Shown one piece after another: positions 54,236-63,728 of a stretch of DNA of 64,000 nucleotides (position 1 is its first letter; the number at the start of each line of letters is the position of its first letter). The position numbers and the translations under genes are program-made. Below the pieces are notes generated by a model. That model searched no databases and was not told the DNA's origin. It saw nothing but the letters and a program-made list of their open reading frames with translations. Source of the DNA: Halovenus rubra (lineage in GTDB: Archaea > Halobacteriota > Halobacteria > Halobacteriales > Haloarculaceae); the NCBI RefSeq assembly GCF_026586665.1, contig NZ_JAODIY010000011.1, positions 184,533 through 248,532 on the forward strand. The letters run 5' to 3'.

Positions 54236-55096
54236 TTACTTGACAACAGTAACGGAGACGGGAGAGCGGCGGACGACCGTTTCGGCGACGCTGCCCAGGA
54301 GGAGACGGGTCAGCCCGTCCCGGCCCGTCGAGCCGAGGATAATCCGGTCAATGTCGTGGTCTTCGGCGTATTCGACAACTGCGCGAGCAGGCGTTCCATC
54401 GACGCTATCGGTCTCGACCGTACGGTCATGTTCCTTAGCAACTTCAGTCGCCGTTGAGAGTATCGACTCAACGTGGTCGGTCCGCTCTGTTTCCCAGTTT
54501 TCGAGGGTATCGAAGACATCTTGAAGGTCACTTTCCTCGTCGTCAGCTGGATATGCGACATAGAGCGCGGTCGTGGTCGTTTCGTCGTACTGTTCGAATG
54601 CAAACGAGAGCGCGTGTTCTGATGTCTCCGAGCCTTCAAAGGGAACGAGGACTCGGTCAGGATGTTCGTGGTTATCAGTCGGCTGTCGAACGACCGTTAC
54701 CGGGACGGGTGAACGTCGCGCGACGGTTTCAGCGACACTTCCAAGGAGGAGTCGTGCTGCACCATCCCGACCGTGGCTCCCGATGAACACTTGGTCGATA
54801 TCTTCCTCATCAATCGTCTGGAGAATACGGTGTACCGGGCGACCGTAGTGGACAACTGACTCGATGCGGTCGGAATCGTCGTACTCCGCTCGAACTGTCT
54901 CTATCAGCTCCTCAGTGTTTTCGAGTTGCTGTTTATACCGCGTCGTATCGTATCCGGCACCGCCTGTATAGTCGGTGAATGGTTCGATAACATGTTCAAG
55001 CACGATTGTTGCTGACTCGAACTCCGCAACGGCGTGTTCAAGCGCATACTCTGCTTGGTCTGAGTTGTCGAAGGGGACAAGCACGCGAGTGGTCAT
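54236..55096 (-). CDS. Tandem universal stress protein (two UspA domains)
   Basis: A 286-residue protein of two UspA domains (about 1-140 and 148-286). Each ends with the ATP-binding loop: GSHGRDGAARLLLGSVAE in the first and GSTGRDGLTRLLLGSVAE in the second, followed by RRSPVPVTVV or RRSPVSVTVV. The likeness suggests internal duplication. ATG 55096 (MTTRVLVPFDNSDQAEYAL) is chosen over 55123. It probably binds ATP and acts in stress responses. Confidence 0.93.
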   Translation of the reverse strand: MTTRVLVPFDNSDQAEYALEHAVAEFESATIVLEHVIEPFTDYTGGAGYDTTRYKQQLENTEELIETVRAEYDDSDRIESVVHYGRPVHRILQTIDEEDIDQVFIGSHGRDGAARLLLGSVAETVARRSPVPVTVVRQPTDNHEHPDRVLVPFEGSETSEHALSFAFEQYDETTTTALYVAYPADDEESDLQDVFDTLENWETERTDHVESILSTATEVAKEHDRTVETDSVDGTPARAVVEYAEDHDIDRIILGSTGRDGLTRLLLGSVAETVVRRSPVSVTVVK

Positions 55097-55313
55097 ATCC
55101 AGATGTTGGACTGGCAGTATCAAGAAGAGTGGTGGTCAATCCCATCAGACGGGAAACTCACAACATTGTTGTTGTCTCCGTGCACCCAGACAACTGGTCA
55201 GAAACGAGTCGGTCAGATAAACCTGTCACTGGTTAGATGAAAAACAGTGACAGGGATAGTCACGAAGCACCGAAATCGGGAAATACATTACGCCACCGTA
55301 GGCACGACAACCT

Positions 55314-55979
55314 ATGGGTATCGACTGGCGGGAACGAGCAGGCGAACTCTGGACGATACCGAATCTAGTATCGCTCGCTCGGCTTCCCCTGCTTATTGTT
55401 CTTGTAGTGCTTTTGGAGTCGCTCTGGCGGTATCCACTGTTTGCACTTATCGTGTTTACCGACGCTTTAGATGGGTGGCTCGCGCGACGACTCGACCAGA
55501 CAACTGAGCTCGGCGCAATGCTTGATCCCGCACTCGATAAGCTTACTGCACTGTTGTTGTTTTTCGTGTTATTCCCACGAACAGAGCTGGCTATAGAGTA
55601 TCTTGTTCTCTTTTTTGCTCGGGATGGGTTTGTTATCGCACTCGGTGTGCTCTCGCCGCTGCTTACAATCGACGCCGGAGACGTACAAGCAAACACACTC
55701 GGGAAAGTGGTGACAAATGTGCAGTTCATGACGATGGTCGCAATGCTCGTCCCACAGGTCCCGGCAACACAACTCTTGATGTGGCTACTGGGAGTGGCTT
55801 CGGTGCTTGCAATTGCCGATTATCTAGTTTTTGTCGGCCGTGAGATGACTGCTACAGGGCTATTCGAGAGCCGTGAAGCCGCCGCCGGGGTCTACGTGGG
55901 CACCGCGCTCGTCTTCCTCGTGGTCGTCCGGCTTCTGCTGTTCGAGGAGTTACAGGAGACGGTCGAACTTATCATCTGA
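55314..55979 (+). CDS. CDP-alcohol phosphatidyltransferase
   Basis: A 221-residue membrane enzyme that joins a CDP-activated lipid to an alcohol in polar lipid synthesis. The catalytic motif is complete: DALDGWLARRLDQ, then GAMLDPALDK (D-xx-DG-xx-AR...G-xxx-D-xxx-D). About six helices. Archaeal members make archaetidyl-glycerol phosphate, -serine or -inositol phosphate; which one is not clear here. It diverges from the UspA gene. Confidence 0.9.
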   Translation: MGIDWRERAGELWTIPNLVSLARLPLLIVLVVLLESLWRYPLFALIVFTDALDGWLARRLDQTTELGAMLDPALDKLTALLLFFVLFPRTELAIEYLVLFFARDGFVIALGVLSPLLTIDAGDVQANTLGKVVTNVQFMTMVAMLVPQVPATQLLMWLLGVASVLAIADYLVFVGREMTATGLFESREAAAGVYVGTALVFLVVVRLLLFEELQETVELII

Positions 55980-56063
55980 TAGTGCCATGTCGTGTTCACG
56001 ACTCGGGACGCCACGTCTTCCGTTCTCGTCAGCTTTTTTTGGGCACCCACAAAAGGAGGGGGT

Positions 56064-56960
56064 ATGCTGACTGTCCGGGCACCAGCGACAAGTGCAAATC
56101 TCGGTAGCGGGTTCGATGTCTTCGGTGTAGCGCTATCCGGGCCAGCGGACGTTTTACGAGTCGAAAAAGCCACACGGACAACACTTACCGTGGTGGGTTC
56201 TGGGAGCCAATACATCCCCGAGGACCCAAAAAAGAACACGGTCGGAGCAGTCGTCGACGAGTTGGACGCACCGGCACGCATCCGTATCGATAAAGGAGTT
56301 CGGCCAGCCTCGGGGTTAGGCTCCTCGGCAGCATCTGCCGCGGGTGCGGCAGTCGCGCTGAATGAACTCTACGACAGGGGCTACTCGCGGGAGGAACTCG
56401 TCCCTGTCGCCGCCAAAGGCGAGGCCGTCGCGACAGGTGAAGCCCACAAAGATAACGTCGCGCCATCACTCCTTGGCGGGTTCACAATCGTGGCCGACGG
56501 ATGCGTGACCACAATGGAATCGGATCTCTCATTTGTTGTCTGTCTGCCTGATGTGGTGGTGTCGACAAGCAACGCCCGGAAGGTTTTGCCGGACGGTGCA
56601 CGACTTGACGAACTGGTCGAAACAGTCGGAAACGCATCGACACTTACCGCAGGCATTGCACGCGATGACCCGTATCTCGTCGGACGTGGCATGTCAGACC
56701 CGGTGATTACGCCGGCCAGAGCGAGTCTCATTGATGGATACGAAACAGTACATAACCGGGCCGTTGAAGCAGGTGCGGCCGGTGTTACCGTCAGTGGGTC
56801 AGGCCCAGGCGTCATCGCAGTCTGTCCCGACGGCCTCCAGCGTCGGGTCGCTGCTGCGATGGTCGGCGGGTTCGAAGACTGCGGCGTGGATGCCCGAGCC
56901 TACCAGACTGGCGTCGGAGAAGGCGCACAGATAGTCAGGAACGAACGGAACTCAGAGTAA
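56064..56960 (+). CDS. thrB: Homoserine kinase
   Basis: A 298-residue GHMP kinase of threonine synthesis. [21 protein letters not shown] is the homoserine kinase start, and [20 protein letters not shown] is the ATP-binding loop; [11 protein letters not shown] is the third motif. AAAGGAGGGGG before ATG 56064 gives a good ribosome-binding site and decides against the upstream frame. It overlaps the convergent NUDIX gene by 9 bases at the 3' end. Confidence 0.95.
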   Translation: MLTVRAPATSANLGSGFDVFGVALSGPADVLRVEKATRTTLTVVGSGSQYIPEDPKKNTVGAVVDELDAPARIRIDKGVRPASGLGSSAASAAGAAVALNELYDRGYSREELVPVAAKGEAVATGEAHKDNVAPSLLGGFTIVADGCVTTMESDLSFVVCLPDVVVSTSNARKVLPDGARLDELVETVGNASTLTAGIARDDPYLVGRGMSDPVITPARASLIDGYETVHNRAVEAGAAGVTVSGSGPGVIAVCPDGLQRRVAAAMVGGFEDCGVDARAYQTGVGEGAQIVRNERNSE

Positions 56961-57512
56961 GCCCTCTGTTTCGGCAAGCAGGATACCCTCGATAGTTGCG
57001 TCGTTTGCCGGTTCGGCACGGGCAACATCAAGTGCGTTCTCGACGGGAAGTGTCTCGACGGTGAGGAACTCGTTTGTATCACGGGTCGGCATGCCGGGTT
57101 CGAGTCCTTCAGCGAAGACGATTCCCCGACGATGACGGAGTACACCTGTCGCCACCCAGAACTCCTCTAGCAGCGAAACGCCAGCCGGGTCGAACCCGGT
57201 CTCCTCACGGAGTTCTCGCGCACCAGCGGTGGTATAGGATTCACCGTTTTCCACAAGCCCAGCCGGAAGTTCGATACAGTGCTCGCCGATGGCCGGGCGG
57301 AACTGTTTGACCACGACTAGTTCGTCGTCGGCGACAGCAACGATGACCACAGCAGGTTGAATCTCTGCCCAGTAGTATCTCTTTTGCGTGCCGTCTGGCT
57401 GTTCAAGAAGGTCGTATCCACCCTGGTACCAGCCGGTTTCGTACTCAACAACGGAGTCGAGTACTTCCCAGTCGTCGTGAGTCGTGTTCTGGTCGGCGTG
57501 TTCGTCAGTCAT
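56952..57512 (-). CDS. NUDIX hydrolase (ADP-ribose pyrophosphatase-like)
   Basis: A 186-residue NUDIX protein. The box is intact: [20 protein letters not shown], then TGFDPAG. ELPAG before it, and [14 protein letters not shown] after it, fit the ADP-ribose pyrophosphatase branch. It probably clears ADP-ribose or a similar nucleoside diphosphate. It is translationally coupled (ATGA) to the DUF5809-like gene upstream. Confidence 0.9.
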   Translation of the reverse strand: MTDEHADQNTTHDDWEVLDSVVEYETGWYQGGYDLLEQPDGTQKRYYWAEIQPAVVIVAVADDELVVVKQFRPAIGEHCIELPAGLVENGESYTTAGARELREETGFDPAGVSLLEEFWVATGVLRHRRGIVFAEGLEPGMPTRDTNEFLTVETLPVENALDVARAEPANDATIEGILLAETEGLL

Positions 57513-57934
57513 CTGTCCTCACCCAAGAGATCCTTATATAGTCGCCCAAAGGCCTGTCGACGGAGCGTCGCAACTGCCGCGTCTTGCTCGTTTTCAAAGG
57601 TAGCGGCAATCGCAGTCTCCTGAAACGGCACAGCGTGCCAGACAACGCGGTCGGCTTCTGGGTGGCCCATCTGGATGGGTTCACACTCGTAGTCCTCACA
57701 CCACTGTTCGTACTGGTCGTAGTCACCAATATGTACCTCTAACAGCGAGGCGTACATGGCTTCGCGTGCGGTTTCGATGATTTCGCCAGTAACCCGCTCG
57801 TCGTACTCCTCAGTCCCAAATTCCATCTCCTTTGCAACAGCCCGAACGACCTCGCTGGCCGCCGGTGCGAGCAGTTCGAACCGCTCCCGTGCCTCGCGCT
57901 CGGTCTCCGGCGCGAACAGCCCTTCGGATTCCAT
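57509..57934 (-). CDS. Haloarchaeal DUF5809-like protein
   Basis: A 141-residue acidic cytosolic protein, mostly helical, with [25 protein letters not shown] in the middle and [14 protein letters not shown] at the end. It resembles DUF5809, a haloarchaea-only family usually next to DUF5810, which is indeed the gene upstream (family numbers from memory). It overlaps the NUDIX gene by 4 bases. Function unknown. Confidence 0.75.
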   Translation of the reverse strand: MESEGLFAPETEREARERFELLAPAASEVVRAVAKEMEFGTEEYDERVTGEIIETAREAMYASLLEVHIGDYDQYEQWCEDYECEPIQMGHPEADRVVWHAVPFQETAIAATFENEQDAAVATLRRQAFGRLYKDLLGEDR

Positions 57935-58029
57935 GGTATCCCGACTTGGACTGCCCGAAACTACCTTCTTTTCCTTTCGGCGCCCCCGAACGGTGAGCCG
58001 GCTCGCCCAACGCGTGGCGATGGTGTCGG

Positions 58030-58440
58030 TTACGAGTCGTCGTCAGAATCAGACTGCCGACGTTTTTCGGTCAGTTCTCGGGCTTGTTCGATTGCATCAG
58101 TAGCCTCCGACGAGAGGTCTTTTTCATCGGGAAGATCGGCGAGTGACATCTCGTCTGGAACGCCACTGCGACTGCCCTGTGTGTGGGTGTGCTTGTTTTC
58201 ATGAGTGTGGTCACGCTGGGCGGCTGTATCCTCGAATACCTGTGGATACTCTGTTTCCTCGGCGATTTCAGTTACCTCTGGGGCAAGTGACTCCTCGTCC
58301 ATCGACTCCCAGTCGGGGACGTGCTCGTCGAGCCAGTCCTCGTGGTCACCACCACGTACCAGTGCAGTAAAAGCCAGATGGTTGGCAAGATGGCGCGCGT
58401 CAGCCTGTGGGTCGCCACAGACCGGACAGCTGTATCCCAT
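58030..58440 (-). CDS. Haloarchaeal zinc-binding DUF5810-like protein
   Basis: A 136-residue acidic protein opening MGYSCPVCGDPQADARHLANHLAFTA, a C2H2-like zinc site (CPVC...H...H), followed by a WLDEHVPDWESM segment and a disordered, His- and Asp-rich tail. It is typical of DUF5810 (from memory). It probably forms an operon with the DUF5809-like and NUDIX genes. Nucleic acid binding is possible but unproved. Confidence 0.78.
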   Translation of the reverse strand: MGYSCPVCGDPQADARHLANHLAFTALVRGGDHEDWLDEHVPDWESMDEESLAPEVTEIAEETEYPQVFEDTAAQRDHTHENKHTHTQGSRSGVPDEMSLADLPDEKDLSSEATDAIEQARELTEKRRQSDSDDDS

Positions 58441-58597
58441 GTTCCATAGTTGTGGCCCGAAGACAAAGGCGTTTCACTCGACAGCCTCGGCGTCTCGCCA
58501 ACTATAGTCGACCGAAAAAGTACTGTTACAGCCAAGGTTGGCAAGACGGGGCAGGATATCGGTCATTTGTCAGACGCACGTCAGACGTGGCCTCGGG

Positions 58598-58605
58598 CTT
58601 TAATA
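58598..58605 (+). promoter_or_regulatory. TATA box of the bactofilin-like gene
   Basis: CTTTAATA sits 24-31 bases before the GTG at 58629. It supports a leaderless GTG start in place of the long upstream frame. Confidence 0.5.
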
Positions 58606-58628
58606 CGACTGAACACGCGTATGTTACT

Positions 58629-59813
58629 GTGTCGTCGTTTCGTTCGGACCCCCTCGACGAACTCATCATCCCGGACGGGACTCACGTCCAAGAACACGAC
58701 CTCGTGACCGAGGGTGACGTTATCGTTGGGGGCCAGAGTACTATTGCGTTTGGCGTTCGTGGCGGGAACGTCATTGCCGGCGAGCGCGTCGAGTTCGGTG
58801 GCCACATCGAAGCCGAGGGCGACTGCCGGCTCGATATGTGGTGTGATATTACCGATAACGTCCTCGTCGGCGAAGACGCCTATCTCGGCGAACGGGTCCA
58901 CATCGAAGGAGAGCTACGCGTCGCAGGAAATCTCGATATCGGCGACGATGTAGATATCGAAGATGGGTTCGACGCCAGTGGCTGGATTGTCATCCGCAAC
59001 CCGATGCCAACGATTGTCTTCCTGTTTATGTATCTCTCACAGCTCCTTCGCATCGGTGAAGAGGAGAAAGCCGAGGAGTTACTGAGTGCAGTTGTCGATG
59101 AAGACCAGGCCCATGACCCTGTCGTTATTCCGCGTGGCAGTTACGTCAGCGACGACGCCTGGCGTGTCTCGACACCGGGACGAGTCGGCAGCGACTGTCG
59201 CCTTCACGGGAACATCCGTGCACAGTCACTGATAGTCGGCCGTGATAACGAGATTTTCGGGAGTCTACGCGCCAAGGATGGTATCACCGTCGGTTCCGGA
59301 ACCGAGGTTACCGGGAACGTCACGACTCGAAGCGGAACAGTCAGAATCGGCCCGGAAACCGATGTTCGCGGCGATATATCCGGCGAATACGTCGAAGTCC
59401 ACCGAGATGCCGAAGTTGAGGGCGCTATCCGTGCACGCGAAGAGATGACCATCGTCTCCGAGCCAGTTCTTGATGACAGTGTCGTCGAGGGCGACGCAGA
59501 GACCGCTAACGGAGGGACGGGCGTTGAACAGGACGAAGCCACACCATCTACAGCGGCGTCGGACGACAATGCTGTATCGACACCGCCAACCGAGGACGAA
59601 CCAGCAGCCACAGCCACCCCGGCCGACGACTCGTCCAAATCAGGCGGAGACAGCGTGAGTGACTCAAACGAGACAGTCACAGACGAAAAGACCGAAGACG
59701 GACATTCAGAGCCAACGGCTGACGCACGAACCGATGGCGAAAGAACTGAAAACGGTGCAGGCCCCAATTCGCGTCCGTACTACCCGCGGCGCGCTGAAGT
59801 CGACGACCGCTAA
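58629..59813 (+). CDS. Bactofilin-like polymer-forming protein with inserted hydrophobic segment
   Basis: A 394-residue protein. Residues about 10-115 are short beta-helix repeats rich in Gly-Asp (VTEGDVIVGGQS, GDDVDIEDGFD). Then comes a hydrophobic helical insert (MPTIVFLFMYLSQLLRIG) with charged helices, a second beta-helix part at about 155-285 (IVGRDNEIFGSLRAKDG), and a disordered acidic Ser/Thr tail of about 100 residues. The repeats fit the bactofilin/polymer-forming family, which makes filaments. The insert may dock the filament to the membrane. The start is GTG 58629, from the TATA box. YchF follows. Confidence 0.78.
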   Translation: MSSFRSDPLDELIIPDGTHVQEHDLVTEGDVIVGGQSTIAFGVRGGNVIAGERVEFGGHIEAEGDCRLDMWCDITDNVLVGEDAYLGERVHIEGELRVAGNLDIGDDVDIEDGFDASGWIVIRNPMPTIVFLFMYLSQLLRIGEEEKAEELLSAVVDEDQAHDPVVIPRGSYVSDDAWRVSTPGRVGSDCRLHGNIRAQSLIVGRDNEIFGSLRAKDGITVGSGTEVTGNVTTRSGTVRIGPETDVRGDISGEYVEVHRDAEVEGAIRAREEMTIVSEPVLDDSVVEGDAETANGGTGVEQDEATPSTAASDDNAVSTPPTEDEPAATATPADDSSKSGGDSVSDSNETVTDEKTEDGHSEPTADARTDGERTENGAGPNSRPYYPRRAEVDDR

Positions 59814-59862
59814 CGCTGCTGTGAACCGAAAGTCAGTTTCTTCCCCCCGGACAATGGTGACT

Positions 59863-61044
59863 ATGCTCTCGCTTGCGCTTGCCGGCAAACCCAATGCTGG
59901 CAAGTCGACGTTTTATACAGCAGCCACGATGGCCGATGTCGAAGTGGGGAACTACCCGTTTACGACAATTGATGCCAACCGAGGCGTAAGCTACGCCCGG
60001 ACGAACTGTCCCTGTCTGGACCGCGACAGTCGCTGTGACAGCGATAACTGTCAGGCTGGCAAGCGATACGTTCCGGTGGACCTGTTTGATGTCGCCGGAC
60101 TCGTTCCGGGTGCCCACGAAGGCCGTGGCCTTGGCAACCAGTTTCTCGACCAGTTAACCGACGCAAACGCAATCTTGCACGTCGTCGATGCCGCCGGTTC
60201 GACCAACGCCGAAGGTGAACCAATCGAAGTCGGAGAACACGACCCTGTTGAGGATATTAGCTTTATCGAAGAAGAGATGGACAAATGGCTCGCCACCATC
60301 ATCTCTCGTAACTGGGAGTCGATTGCGCGACAGTCGCGTGCCCCCGACTTTGATATCGACGAAGGGCTTGCCGAGATGCTGACCGGTATCGGTGCAACCG
60401 AAGCGGATGTGGCGCGGGTTCTCCGTGGACTGGACTACCCGGAGGACCCACGCGAATGGACTGACGAGGACCGAACCCTGCTCGCGACAGATATTCGTGC
60501 GGAGACGAAACCACAGATTGCCGTCGCCAACAAAGCCGACATTGCCCCCGATGAGAACATCAAGCGTCTTCGGGATGCAACAGAGGAGGTGGTTCCCGCG
60601 ACGGCGGATGGTGAACTCGCGCTTAGACGGGCCGCAGATGCTGGCGTCATCGAGTACGATGCAGGCGACGATGACTTTGACATTGTCGGTGACATCAGCA
60701 CCCAACAGCAGGATGGTCTCGAACAGATTCGGGACGTCATGGGCGAATACGGCGGGACAGGTATTCAGAACGCACTCGATACCGTTGTCTATGACCTGCT
60801 CGACCACATGACGGTCTACCCCGTTGAAGACGAAACACACTGGACAGACAGTCAGGGCAGGATGTTGCCTGACGCTCACCTGCTACCGAGCGAATCGACA
60901 CCCCTTGACCTTGCGTATGACGTTCACTCGGATATCGGCGACGGCTATATCCACGCTATCGACGCGCGCGAGGGCCGGCGTATCAGCGACGACCACGAAC
61001 TCTCTGAAGGCGACGTGGTCAAGATTGTGAGTGACTCAAGCTGA
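59863..61044 (+). CDS. YchF/Obg-type GTPase with C-terminal TGS domain
   Basis: A 393-residue P-loop protein of the archaeal YchF-like branch. G1 is LAGKPNAGKST, G3 is DVAGLVPGAHEGRGLGNQF and G4 is VANKADIA. An insert with NCPCLDRDSRCDSDNC follows G1, which is usual for the archaeal branch. The C-terminal TGS domain ends the protein. It probably acts at the ribosome. The NKAD form of G4 suggests GTP use. ATG 59863 is chosen over 59854 as the closer fit to the family start. Confidence 0.92.
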   Translation: MLSLALAGKPNAGKSTFYTAATMADVEVGNYPFTTIDANRGVSYARTNCPCLDRDSRCDSDNCQAGKRYVPVDLFDVAGLVPGAHEGRGLGNQFLDQLTDANAILHVVDAAGSTNAEGEPIEVGEHDPVEDISFIEEEMDKWLATIISRNWESIARQSRAPDFDIDEGLAEMLTGIGATEADVARVLRGLDYPEDPREWTDEDRTLLATDIRAETKPQIAVANKADIAPDENIKRLRDATEEVVPATADGELALRRAADAGVIEYDAGDDDFDIVGDISTQQQDGLEQIRDVMGEYGGTGIQNALDTVVYDLLDHMTVYPVEDETHWTDSQGRMLPDAHLLPSESTPLDLAYDVHSDIGDGYIHAIDAREGRRISDDHELSEGDVVKIVSDSS

Positions 61045-61058
61045 CCGACTGAGGCAGT

Positions 61059-61066
61059 ATTTTATT
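61059..61066 (+). promoter_or_regulatory. TATA box of the metallophosphoesterase gene
   Basis: ATTTTATT lies 25-32 bases before ATG 61091, pointing to a leaderless transcript and settling the start. Confidence 0.5.
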
Positions 61067-61090
61067 CAGGACCGACACATAACGACGCCT

Positions 61091-61585
61091 ATGGAAGCTG
61101 TACTTATCGGTGACTCCCACGTTCCCTCACGGGAGCCACACATTCCCGACGAGTTCGTCGACAAGATTCGGACCGCGGACCACGTCATCCATACTGGTGA
61201 CTTCGATTCGAAAGGTGCACTGGCAGACGCCCAAGACCTCGCGTCGGAGTTGACGGCCGTACATGGAAACATCGACCCACAGATGGGGCTTCCTTCCGTT
61301 GCCACTGTCGAGCTTGGCGGCGTCGAGTTTGTCGTCACACACGGCACCGGCTCCAGGCGGGGCTGGGAGGACCGGGTCGCAACGGTGGTCCGCGACCACG
61401 CGCGTACGGAGACTGCTGTCGGCGTCGCGGGCCATACACACGAAGTGACCGATACCGAACACGAAGGTGTTCGGATTCTTAACCCTGGGAGTGTGACCGG
61501 CGCGAATCCGGCAAATAAAGCAACGATGATGACAGTCGTCGTCGACGACGGACTCCGTGACGTGACTGTTCAGACAAGAGTGTGA
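61091..61585 (+). CDS. YfcE-type metallophosphoesterase
   Basis: A 164-residue calcineurin-like phosphodiesterase. All five metal motifs are present: GDSH, HTGDFD, VHGNID, VTHG and GHTHE. The small size matches the YfcE/MJ0936 group, which cuts phosphodiesters with manganese or nickel in vitro. Natural substrate unknown. It starts 47 bases after the YchF gene and ends toward npdG. Confidence 0.93.
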   Translation: MEAVLIGDSHVPSREPHIPDEFVDKIRTADHVIHTGDFDSKGALADAQDLASELTAVHGNIDPQMGLPSVATVELGGVEFVVTHGTGSRRGWEDRVATVVRDHARTETAVGVAGHTHEVTDTEHEGVRILNPGSVTGANPANKATMMTVVVDDGLRDVTVQTRV

Positions 61586-61636
61586 TAACGGTTTGTCGAC
61601 CCTCCAGAACGTATCGTTTGGCTGTGCTGTTATCAG

Positions 61637-61654
61637 TACTACTACTACTACTAC
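61637..61654 (+). repeat. TAC trinucleotide repeat (six copies)
   Basis: Six perfect TAC units between two convergent genes. It is a short simple repeat, probably by slippage, with no clear role. Confidence 0.8.
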
Positions 61655-61690
61655 AAGCCGGTCGATCCAAGCGTCAGTCGGTAGCGTCTC

Positions 61691-62347
61691 CTACTCGAAA
61701 TGAACGCCGAGGTCATGCATCCCGTCGTTGTGCTGTGCAAGGTTGATGAGCAGCGGCGTCAGTGATTCGATCTCCGCGGCGTTCGAAAGGTCACCGGCGA
61801 CCAGCGGACGAAGCCCGTCGATATCCGCAACGAGTGAGACAACTGGTTCTCGTGCCGCCTCGTCAGTGGCAACAACAGGTACATCCCAGTTGAGGTCTGC
61901 GTCAAGGGCGGCAAGTTTTCCGGCCGCAAGGTTGTGGAAAGCCCCGGCAACAGGAGTGTCACTCGGGGCTGTCTTCGCAGCGAGTTCAGTGACGCTCCCG
62001 ACACCCGGCGGGTTATAATGCATCCCAGACTCGTCACGTTTCATCCCGACTGCCGGCGAGACCAGCACGGCATCACCAAGGTCGTCGGCAACTGCCTCGA
62101 TAGTATCTGTTAGATGGTAGGCAGGAACACAGCAGATAGCAATATCGGCCTTTGCCGCGGCGTCGGGGTTTGCATGCCCGTCAAAACTGTTCCCCGTACC
62201 GAGTGCATCCGTGTAGTCGTCGGCGACTGCCTGTGCTTTCTCGGCGTCCCGCGAGCCAATTGTCACGTCGTGGTCGGTGTCGCGTCCCACTCTGAGTGCG
62301 AGTCCTTCGCCAATATCGCCCGTGCCACCAAGCAGTGCAACGTGCAT
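61691..62347 (-). CDS. npdG: F420H2:NADP oxidoreductase
   Basis: A 218-residue enzyme that passes hydride between coenzyme F420 and NADP. The NADP loop is LLGGTGDIGEGLALR with IGSRD after it, and CCVPAYHLT and GAFHNLAA mark the F420 site. The length is usual. It implies that this cell makes or uses F420, as haloarchaea do. Confidence 0.94.
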   Translation of the reverse strand: MHVALLGGTGDIGEGLALRVGRDTDHDVTIGSRDAEKAQAVADDYTDALGTGNSFDGHANPDAAAKADIAICCVPAYHLTDTIEAVADDLGDAVLVSPAVGMKRDESGMHYNPPGVGSVTELAAKTAPSDTPVAGAFHNLAAGKLAALDADLNWDVPVVATDEAAREPVVSLVADIDGLRPLVAGDLSNAAEIESLTPLLINLAQHNDGMHDLGVHFE

Positions 62348-62401
62348 ATGTCCAACTTAGGCAAGGGGGTGACTAAGCGTTGGTGCTTGTCTATTGTCGA
62401 C

Positions 62402-62635
62402 TTACAGAATCACAGGCTTCAGCCCGTCATTGTCCTGACGGTGGACCCGGAAGCGGTGTAGGTCTCGCCCGGTCAGGTTGTTGAGGTTGTGAATCCCGTC
62501 GTCATCGCACCACTCGGCAAACTGCTAGAGCCGATACACGTGTGATTTGAGAGCTTCAGACGAAATCTCGCCTTCGCGGTGCTGGACGTAGAGTTTCACA
62601 GCATCTTCGGGAGCTCCCCACACTGCTACTATCAA
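62402..62635 (-). pseudogene. Broken tyrosine integrase, N-terminal domain
   Basis: The minus strand reads APEDAVKLYVQHREGEISSE, then LKSHVYRL, an in-frame TAG, QFAEWCDDDGI, NLNNLTGRDLHRFRVHR and a TAA at 62402. This is the SAM-like DNA-binding N-terminus of haloarchaeal XerC/D-type integrases; NLNxLTGRDLHxFRVxR is diagnostic. The premature stop and missing catalytic domain show it is dead. No tRNA lies close. Confidence 0.75.
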
Positions 62636-63050
62636 GGCATCTTCGCTACACGCCCAGTCACACGAGAACGCTGAAATACACTGAGTTGGCCGTCCTGTGG
62701 CTTCGAGAAACCGCCCTCACGAGACGTTGTTACCCCGCCATGTCCGCAACTCTTCGACGATCTCGATGCTGCGCTCTCTCTGTGACGAGTTCAGCCAGCT
62801 TCGACTGAGTCAAGCCTCACTCGCCGATACCCGACTCGTCACGATACCGACGTTGCTTTGAATTTCCCTCGAACTGGACAACGATCAGCTGCCGATGCAT
62901 GGGGTCTCATCGATGCGATTAGCGACGCCCAGAACTGAGAGACGAGACAGCTACGTGCAACGAACTCGTTCGGTACTTGGGTTGTCCTGATACAAACCGG
63001 CCGGGGGTCGATTCGGGACTTGGGAGAGTGTCGGTACCGCCCCCCGAGAA

Positions 63051-63056
63051 TTAATA
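63051..63056 (+). promoter_or_regulatory. TATA box of the precorrin-2 dehydrogenase gene
   Basis: TTAATA lies 25-30 bases before ATG 63081 in an otherwise G+C-rich stretch. Confidence 0.55.
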
Positions 63057-63080
63057 CTGTGCGCGGCCGTCCGTCCGGGT

Positions 63081-63722
63081 ATGATCCCACTGTTGCACGA
63101 CTTTGACGGCGAAACAGTGCTCGTCTTCGGCGGCGGCCCCGTCGGCGCGCGCAAGGCCCGCCGGTTCGCCGATGCGGGCACTGTTCTGGTCGTCAGTGCC
63201 TCGTTCGCCGGGACGGACTTCGGTGGTGCCGAGCAGGTCCGGGCCGCGGTAGACGCCGACTACGCACGCGAACTGTTGGCGCGGTGCGACCCGGCCTTGG
63301 TGGTCGTGGCGACCGACGACGAAGCGCTCAACGACGCGATCCAGGAGGCCGCCGACGTGACGACGTTGGTCAACCGCGCCGACAGACCGGGGGCACGCCA
63401 GCAAGGGAGCGTCGTCGTCCCGGCCACGCTCCGCTCCGGGCCTGTGACGGTTTCCGTGGCGACCGACGCAACCAGTCCGGCGGTGAGTCGGCACCTCCGG
63501 GAGCAGATAGAAGGCATCGTCGAAGGAGCCGGCCTCGTCGCCAAGGCCACTGGGGCGCTCAGGGCGGACCTCCGAGAGCGGCCGATCGCCCCCGAAAAGC
63601 GACAGAAAGCGGTGTCCGCTGCGGCCGACCACCCCGGGGTCTGGACGGCGGCACGCGACGGTGACCTCGAAGAAGTCCGGGACCTCGTTCGTACGGTCAC
63701 AGAGGATACACTGGGTGGGTGA
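63081..63722 (+). CDS. Precorrin-2 dehydrogenase/sirohydrochlorin ferrochelatase-like protein
   Basis: A 213-residue protein of the CysG N-terminal/Met8 group, which oxidises precorrin-2 to sirohydrochlorin with NAD for sirohaem or haem. The NAD loop is VLVFGGGPVGARKARRF; NRADRPGARQQGSVVVPATL and TDATSPAVSRHLREQI are family segments. The length is typical of archaeal members. It is far richer in G+C than most of the window (48 of 60 bases in 63121-63180). Its usual haloarchaeal neighbour hemA does not follow; trpD faces it instead. Confidence 0.9.
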   Translation: MIPLLHDFDGETVLVFGGGPVGARKARRFADAGTVLVVSASFAGTDFGGAEQVRAAVDADYARELLARCDPALVVVATDDEALNDAIQEAADVTTLVNRADRPGARQQGSVVVPATLRSGPVTVSVATDATSPAVSRHLREQIEGIVEGAGLVAKATGALRADLRERPIAPEKRQKAVSAAADHPGVWTAARDGDLEEVRDLVRTVTEDTLGG

Positions 63723-63728
63723 CCCCGA

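Larger units (their letters stand above)
62348..63080. other. Gene-free junction region with mobile-element debris
   Basis: No intact gene. The left part holds the broken integrase N-terminus (62402-62635). Coding-looking scraps continue on the minus strand to about 62800 (for example SQRERSIEIVEELRTW), with stops between them and no recognisable family. Near its right end G+C rises sharply, and a TTAATA box at 63051-63056 serves the next gene. Confidence 0.5.

Noticed and set aside
60154-60879. 241-residue minus-strand open frame across the YchF gene
   Set aside because: It is antisense to a clearly conserved GTPase and shows no domain or promoter of its own.
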